DNA of 64,000 nt from Bifidobacterium imperatoris (GTDB taxonomy: Bacteria > Actinomycetota > Actinomycetes > Actinomycetales > Bifidobacteriaceae), in the NCBI RefSeq assembly GCF_002860405.1, contig NZ_NMWV01000023.1, positions 62,001 to 126,000 of the forward strand. The letters run 5' to 3'. The notes under the pieces are model-generated. The model was not told the DNA's origin, did no database searches, and worked only from the letters and a program-made list of their open reading frames with translations. Shown piece after piece: positions 59,249-64,000 of this stretch. A program made the position numbers and the translations under genes. The stretch's first letter is position 1, and every line of letters starts with the position of its first letter.

Positions 59249-59808
59249 GCTTGTTCTCCTTGGTATACGGAAGGCTTCAACACCGCAATCGATTCAAGGT
59301 TGCGGTAATGCTCGTCGTAATCGAGGCCGAAGCCCACAACGAATTCGTCCGGAATCTCATAGCCCGGATACTTCACATCCACGTCCACTTCTCGGCGAGA
59401 AGGCTTGTTGAGCAGTGCGAACACTTCCACCGAAGCCGCACCGCGACGCTTCAGTTCGGCAACCAGCCATGCGAGCGTACGTCCAGAATCGATAATATCT
59501 TCCACGATAAGAATGTGCCGGCCGCGAACATCAGCGGACAAATCCTGACGAACTGTCACGGTGCCGCTGGATTTTGTGCCGGAGCCGTAGCTGGACAGGC
59601 TCATGAAATCAATCTGGACCGGAATGCTCAAGGCTTCAGTGAACGCCACCAATGTGTTCACGGCACCCTTCAGCACTGCGATAACCAGCGGATTCTTATC
59701 GCGATAATCATCGCTTACCCGCGCAGCCATCTCCTGAATTTTGGAGTCGATTTGTTCCCTGCTGACCAGCTCGTGGTCAATATCTTCCTTAACGTCAGCG
59801 ATTCGCAT
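59245..59808 (-). CDS. hpt: Hypoxanthine phosphoribosyltransferase
   Basis: Purine salvage enzyme making IMP or GMP from the base and PRPP. The start at 59808 (MRIADVKEDIDHELVSREQI) gives 187 aa, near family length; an upstream ATG adds a stretch overlapping tilS without family character. The PRPP loop is ILIVEDIIDSGRTLAWLVAE, and VIAVLKGAVNTLVAFTEALS and IDFMSLSSYGSGTKSSG are the other family motifs. It overlaps tilS by 14 bases and ftsH by 4. Confidence 0.95.
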
Positions 59809-60898
59809 GCGCTCTATCTTGGCACACGCGAATGACGTGTTTCTTGCGGTTCGCTGAATATCCACTGGGAAGACATACAGCTGACTGACCATGCCAATCC
59901 GTAATCAGCCGATCGACAGCCTCAATATGCGCGGCGCTGACCATAATCGCCGCTTCACTGAACGCATGGGCCAGCACACGTAAACGAATCGAGGCAGGTT
60001 CGCCTTCCAGCATGCGCGCGTTAAACGCAATCGCCGTACTGTCTTCACTCGTACTATCGGCCGTATTGGTCACCGCCTTGGCTCGCACCATATCAGCCTG
60101 ATGATCGAGGTAGGCTTTGTCCATTTGCAGAAGCCGCGCATTATCCGCAAGATGACGCGCCACATCGGCACCGGCAAACCGTTCAATGGCTGGCAGCAGG
60201 TCATGCCGGATACGCGATCGCAGCGGATACTCATCTGGCAGCGGCCCTTCCATCCCCTCGCCATTGGTGGGATCATCCCAATACTCAAGGTTAAGGTCCT
60301 GGCAGATACCGGTGGTATCAGCTCGAGAAAGTTCCAGCAGAGGGCGCACGAAACGCACATCATCACGAACAAATATCGGCGGCATACCGGCCACCATGTC
60401 AAGCCCGTGACCACGCAACAAGCCAATCAGTACTGTTTCAGCCTGATCATCCAAGGTATGCGCCAACAGCACGCAGTCAGCATGTCGCTCATGTGCGGCA
60501 ATGCACAATTGCTGATATCGTGCGGCACGGGCTGCAGCCTCCAAGCCCTCTCCCTCATCGTGCACATCAGCGGCACGAACCAGTACGGGATCAAGTCCGA
60601 GTTTCCGGCAACGTTCAGCCGTCTGTTCGGCAACCTGCCTGGATTCAGACTGTAATTGATGATCTACCACAACAGCACCGCAGCGCACACCCAACGAGGC
60701 GCATACTGTTTGGCCGACCGCAGCCAGAGCCATAGAATCGCGCCCACCCGAGCATGCAATCAACACCAGCGGAGCATCCGGCAGCGGTTGATGCTGGCCA
60801 TGCTGCGCGAACTTAGGCGACTGACGTTCCACACCAATGCGAGTCAGAGATGCGCGCACCGCGCCCACAGCTTTGCGTAGCCGAGGTGAATACACCAT
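59795..60898 (-). CDS. tilS: tRNA(Ile)-lysidine synthase
   Basis: It adds lysine to C34 of tRNA-Ile(CAU), switching its reading to AUA. The start at 60898 (MVYSPRLRKAVGAVRASLTR) follows AAGGAA. The PP-loop is LIACSGGRDSMALAAVG, with VVVDHQLQSESRQVAEQTAE, GLEAAARAARYQQLCIAA, LAHTLDDQAETVLIGLLRGH and EYWDDPTNGEG as further family motifs. The product has 367 aa. The operon dacB-tilS-hpt-ftsH is conserved in Actinobacteria. Confidence 0.95.
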   Translation of the reverse strand: MVYSPRLRKAVGAVRASLTRIGVERQSPKFAQHGQHQPLPDAPLVLIACSGGRDSMALAAVGQTVCASLGVRCGAVVVDHQLQSESRQVAEQTAERCRKLGLDPVLVRAADVHDEGEGLEAAARAARYQQLCIAAHERHADCVLLAHTLDDQAETVLIGLLRGHGLDMVAGMPPIFVRDDVRFVRPLLELSRADTTGICQDLNLEYWDDPTNGEGMEGPLPDEYPLRSRIRHDLLPAIERFAGADVARHLADNARLLQMDKAYLDHQADMVRAKAVTNTADSTSEDSTAIAFNARMLEGEPASIRLRVLAHAFSEAAIMVSAAHIEAVDRLITDWHGQSAVCLPSGYSANRKKHVIRVCQDRAHANR

Positions 60899-60938
60899 GT
60901 GATTCCTTAATAGAAGACTTTGTTGCTTAACAGTCAGC

Positions 60939-62423
60939 TTATAAATCAGCAAGCTTGGTAATGAACATATTGATGGCCGAACGTGCTGCTTCATAATCAG
61001 CGGGATTGTTGACCACTACGGCAAAGGCCAGCGCTCCCCCGTTGGTGCGGGAAATATTGCCGGTCATGGAAGTCACTTGTTCCAAGCTTCCGGTTTTCAC
61101 ACGAATCAGACCAGCCACCTTATCATCGGTGTACCGGTCGGCAGCCGTACCGACCAAACCCGTGATGGAAAGGCCTTCCGCGGCGGAGGCTCCGCTGCCT
61201 TCGCTCAGGTTATGCTGCTGTACTGCGGCCAGCATACGCACGGTGAGCTGTGAGCCTGGCGATAGGCCAGAGCAATCAGCCATAGTCAGGCCGCTCGTAT
61301 TGAGTCCCAGCGATTCGAGTTGAGTGCGTACCGCTTTGGCGGCCCCTTGTGGGTCATTGGCCGCGTTCGTATCAGCGAGCGCAACAAGACGGCCGAATTC
61401 CTCAGCCAGCGTGTTATCGGAATGTCGCAATGTGTAGGCGAGTATTTCCGCAAGTGTTGCAGAGCTTATTGAGGCAACCGCGCTGGTGCCGCTGGGAGCC
61501 AAAGCTGCCGTGGGCTCGCCGGTCACGGTAATGCCATTGGTCTGCATCAATTGCGCGAATTGCTGAGCGGCATCGAGTGCGGTGTGTTGGGAAAGTTCGG
61601 GATAGCCAGCTGAATCATCGGGGTCACTTGGAGCAGGTGTGGCATCACTATATTGGCGTCCGCCATCAATGGCCATAGCGGAAATCGGTGTGTAGTACGT
61701 CACGTATTCGCTTAGCACCGAAGTGCCGTCTGATAGCCCTTGAGGGATTCGCTGATCACCGAAGAGGGTGTCGTCATAATGCAGAGCAACAGTATCGATA
61801 CCGCGTTGGGCGAGGGCCGCGACGGTGGCCTGCGCCAAGGTGGCCAAGCCGGCGCGCCCATTGATATGGTCGGGATCGGATTCGCCAGCGGACAGCAGCA
61901 TATCGCCATTGCCCTTCAGCGTTACTACAGTGCCATTGTCATCAGAGGAGATGAAGGTCTGCGTATCGAGCGTTGACGCCATATTGAGTTTGGTGGATGC
62001 GGCAAGCGCGGTAAGTGTTTTCATGGTGGACGCCGGTTCGCGAGGAGTATCAGCCTCATGTTCGGCTGCGGTATGCCCCTGTGCGTCTTCAATAATCACC
62101 GACACGTCTTGACCCACACCTTCGGCGGCCAATAGTTCATTCATCAAGTTCGCGGCTTGGGTGGAATCGATAGACTTGCTGCGATCAAGTTCGGATACAA
62201 TGCTGCCACTGGCTTTGGCATGCACTGGAGCTGGGAAACTGGTTTCGGCAACCGGCTGTAGCGTAAGCGGCCCGGGAATAATATCGGCGATGTCCGCAAT
62301 GCAGTACCCCACGAACAATGCAACGGTAATCATGCAGGAGAACAGCACTGTAAGCCGGCGCACGGCGCGGATTCGCCTGAATGACGGGTACTGGCGCTTG
62401 CCGGACTTCGCCTTGGAAACCAT
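60939..62423 (-). CDS. dacB: D-alanyl-D-alanine carboxypeptidase (PBP4/DacB type)
   Basis: A penicillin-binding protein that trims peptidoglycan stems. The 494-aa protein has a membrane anchor or signal at about 23-48 (LTVLFSCMITVALFVGYCIA), the nucleophile motif STMK (S132, K135), a second motif SDNT near YTLRHSDNTLAEEFG and KTG in LIRVKTGSLEQV. The long insert between motifs 1 and 2 is usual for the S13 peptidase family. GGGGAGAA precedes the ATG. Confidence 0.92.
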   Translation of the reverse strand: MVSKAKSGKRQYPSFRRIRAVRRLTVLFSCMITVALFVGYCIADIADIIPGPLTLQPVAETSFPAPVHAKASGSIVSELDRSKSIDSTQAANLMNELLAAEGVGQDVSVIIEDAQGHTAAEHEADTPREPASTMKTLTALAASTKLNMASTLDTQTFISSDDNGTVVTLKGNGDMLLSAGESDPDHINGRAGLATLAQATVAALAQRGIDTVALHYDDTLFGDQRIPQGLSDGTSVLSEYVTYYTPISAMAIDGGRQYSDATPAPSDPDDSAGYPELSQHTALDAAQQFAQLMQTNGITVTGEPTAALAPSGTSAVASISSATLAEILAYTLRHSDNTLAEEFGRLVALADTNAANDPQGAAKAVRTQLESLGLNTSGLTMADCSGLSPGSQLTVRMLAAVQQHNLSEGSGASAAEGLSITGLVGTAADRYTDDKVAGLIRVKTGSLEQVTSMTGNISRTNGGALAFAVVVNNPADYEAARSAINMFITKLADL

Positions 62424-62450
62424 GAAGATGTTCTCCCCTAATGACGGTTG

Positions 62451-64000
62451 CTAGTGCTGCAATGATGCGAATGAGTCGAGTGTGCTGACAATCGAGAGCA
62501 TTCGCGCATCCAACAGCTTACCGCCCAGCCATGTCCCCAGTATCAGCATGCCGATGCCGTTGATAATGGCAATGGGAATCAGCAGCCAAAACATTGTGCT
62601 GATACTGCCGATAATGGCCAATATTGAAGCCACTATGCCGGTGGGCAATAGCAGCACGAATGTGCCGAATAGATAGACGAACGGGAAGAATCCTTGTGCT
62701 ACGGCGCGGCCTTGCGGCGATGAGAACGGCTTGTCCATAGACGGCACCGGATACAGCAGTACGGTGGATGTGACTTCCGCAAGACCAATGCCGCACAAGG
62801 CTACGGCAATGCCCAAGGCCCAGAACAGCAATGCAAACATGAGGCTCATCGGATGGCGCCAGTCCCCGGTAATAATCATCAGAACCACACCCAGCACCAC
62901 AAGATAGGTCAATGCGATGCCTACATAAATGCGCACACGGCCGATTCTGTCGTGCAGACCGTCAACACCGGCGATGACTTCCATCGCAAATCCGCGCCCA
63001 TCGTAGGCGAGCCCGTTACTTTCGGCGATGGCCAGCAGCCATCCTGCAGTAATCAGCGACGACCAAATGGCCATGCTTTCTCCGCGCGCCTGCATGAAGA
63101 AAATCGCGACGAACAATACAGGCATAATGAACAACATCGCCTGACGTGGATCGCGCTTGAGATAGGTAATCAGACGGGCGGATACCGCGCCGGAGATCGA
63201 ATCCGGCATGCGTTTGAAAGCCCCCAGCCCGGCAATGGTCACGGCGCGTGCCGCGGCACCAGTGATTTTACGTTCATGGCGTAAGCACCATGTGCACAAT
63301 GCAAAGCAGAACACCCATGTCACTGCGAGTACCGCAATATGCCCGATCAGTGCTGCTGCATCGCCTATCGCCACGTCGAACGGCAGCTGGAATGATGCGC
63401 CGAATGGCGTCCAAGATACTGCAGTGGCGAACATGGCAAGTCCAGCGCCACGTTCCTCTGGAGTGGCTGTATGCAAAGCATCGGAGCTCATCACAAGGCT
63501 CGGCAATTCGCACAGTACGATGAATCCCAGCAGCGTAACCATATAGAACAATGCTTTGCCGCGTTTGGAGGTGACCAGCGTGGTGCACAATGCAATCAGC
63601 AGTTTTGACAGACTGACAATAGTGAGCACGGAGAATATGGCTGATATCAGCGATATGGCAACAGTTGGCGCACCCATATTCCGATAGGAAAGCGTCCACA
63701 GCGCGAATGTGAGCATGCCGGTGATGGCTGGCAAGCCTGACATACCTGAGAGCAGAAGACCGAATTGCAGCGTGCGATCGGGAATGCCGTAAAGCGCGAA
63801 TTTCCTAGGGCTCATTGTGGAACCATCACCGAAAAGCATGAGTTGAATGAACACCACAGTAAATATGATGAGCGCACCCAACGCGATGGTCATACTTCTG
63901 AGAAAAGCGAATGGCCCATAATCCGCCAACATCGCATCTTGAGGCCCAGCATGGTCCAAGCCGCCGATGAACCATGCGGCCATTGCCGTGCCCACCACGG
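62451..64000 (-). CDS. Polytopic membrane protein, probable exporter permease (cut by window edge)
   Basis: The frame is open to the right edge, so the N-terminus is missing. The visible 515 residues have at least ten hydrophobic segments, such as FLRSMTIALGALIIFTVVFI, FYMVTLLGFIVLCELPSLVM and LFVAIFFMQARG. Inner stretches such as NGLAYDGRGFAMEVIAGVDG resemble ABC-2 type exporter permeases that carry a cell-envelope load, but I cannot name a family. It lies 27 bases upstream of dacB, so they may be co-transcribed. Confidence 0.6.
   Translation of the reverse strand, partial: VVGTAMAAWFIGGLDHAGPQDAMLADYGPFAFLRSMTIALGALIIFTVVFIQLMLFGDGSTMSPRKFALYGIPDRTLQFGLLLSGMSGLPAITGMLTFALWTLSYRNMGAPTVAISLISAIFSVLTIVSLSKLLIALCTTLVTSKRGKALFYMVTLLGFIVLCELPSLVMSSDALHTATPEERGAGLAMFATAVSWTPFGASFQLPFDVAIGDAAALIGHIAVLAVTWVFCFALCTWCLRHERKITGAAARAVTIAGLGAFKRMPDSISGAVSARLITYLKRDPRQAMLFIMPVLFVAIFFMQARGESMAIWSSLITAGWLLAIAESNGLAYDGRGFAMEVIAGVDGLHDRIGRVRIYVGIALTYLVVLGVVLMIITGDWRHPMSLMFALLFWALGIAVALCGIGLAEVTSTVLLYPVPSMDKPFSSPQGRAVAQGFFPFVYLFGTFVLLLPTGIVASILAIIGSISTMFWLLIPIAIINGIGMLILGTWLGGKLLDARMLSIVSTLDSFASLQH

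Overview
The window is a Bifidobacterium chromosome, most likely B. longum. This is inferred from gene content and codon style (shared xylose/xylan locus, FolB-FolK fusion, Met-tRNA prophage site); no database was searched.

Layout. 1-1392: host prfA (cut by the window edge) and rpmE. 1501-20078: a compact, apparently complete temperate siphovirus prophage of about 18.6 kb in the 3' end of a tRNA-Met gene. From left it holds integrase, holin, amidase endolysin, tail, tape measure, tail chaperones, HK97-type head genes, portal, terminase, HNH nuclease, small early genes, then a divergent Cro-like/repressor pair. It has no recognisable replication genes. 20190-42176: a xylan / xylo-oligosaccharide locus with a ROK repressor divergent from xylulokinase, two GH43 enzymes, a GH8-GH43 fusion, a sialate-O-acetylesterase-type esterase, a secreted GH10 xylanase, an ABC importer without ATPase, a LacI regulator and xylose isomerase. 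42612-52041: an unknown protein, a DnaA-box cluster, a variant peptide deformylase, two paralogous MFS exporters, ROK glucokinase, tRNA-Asp, a Gfo/Idh oxidoreductase and EttA. 52220-64000: thioesterase, then a leftward housekeeping block (DUF3180-like, folB-folK, folP, folE, ftsH, hpt, tilS, D-Ala-D-Ala carboxypeptidase, cut membrane protein).

Main observation. The prophage repressor gene (19721, + strand) has no stop before the attachment core. In the lysogen its last codons are antisense to the host tRNA-Met (ending HALTD, 128 aa). When the attachment site is rejoined as in the free phage, the same frame runs on into phage DNA now at 1541-1608 and gives a 141-aa protein ending FTLAA, an ssrA-like tail, just upstream of the integrase gene, whose product ends AALAV. 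This is the arrangement of integration-dependent immunity known from a few mycobacteriophages, where integration itself removes a degradation tag from the repressor. I infer it here in a bifidobacterial phage.

Other notable prophage structure: an orphan + strand 3' coding cassette facing the tail-fibre gene (possible invertible receptor module), in-frame fusions that keep a strong internal ribosome binding site (endolysin, protease-capsid), a -1 frameshift in the tail chaperones, and 10-bp iterons between portal and terminase.

How the sugar locus works: the secreted GH10 enzyme cuts xylan outside the cell, the esterase removes acetyl groups, the binding protein and two permeases import oligosaccharides, intracellular GH43 and GH8 enzymes release arabinose and xylose, and XylA and XylB convert xylose to xylulose-5-phosphate for the fructose-6-phosphate phosphoketolase pathway.
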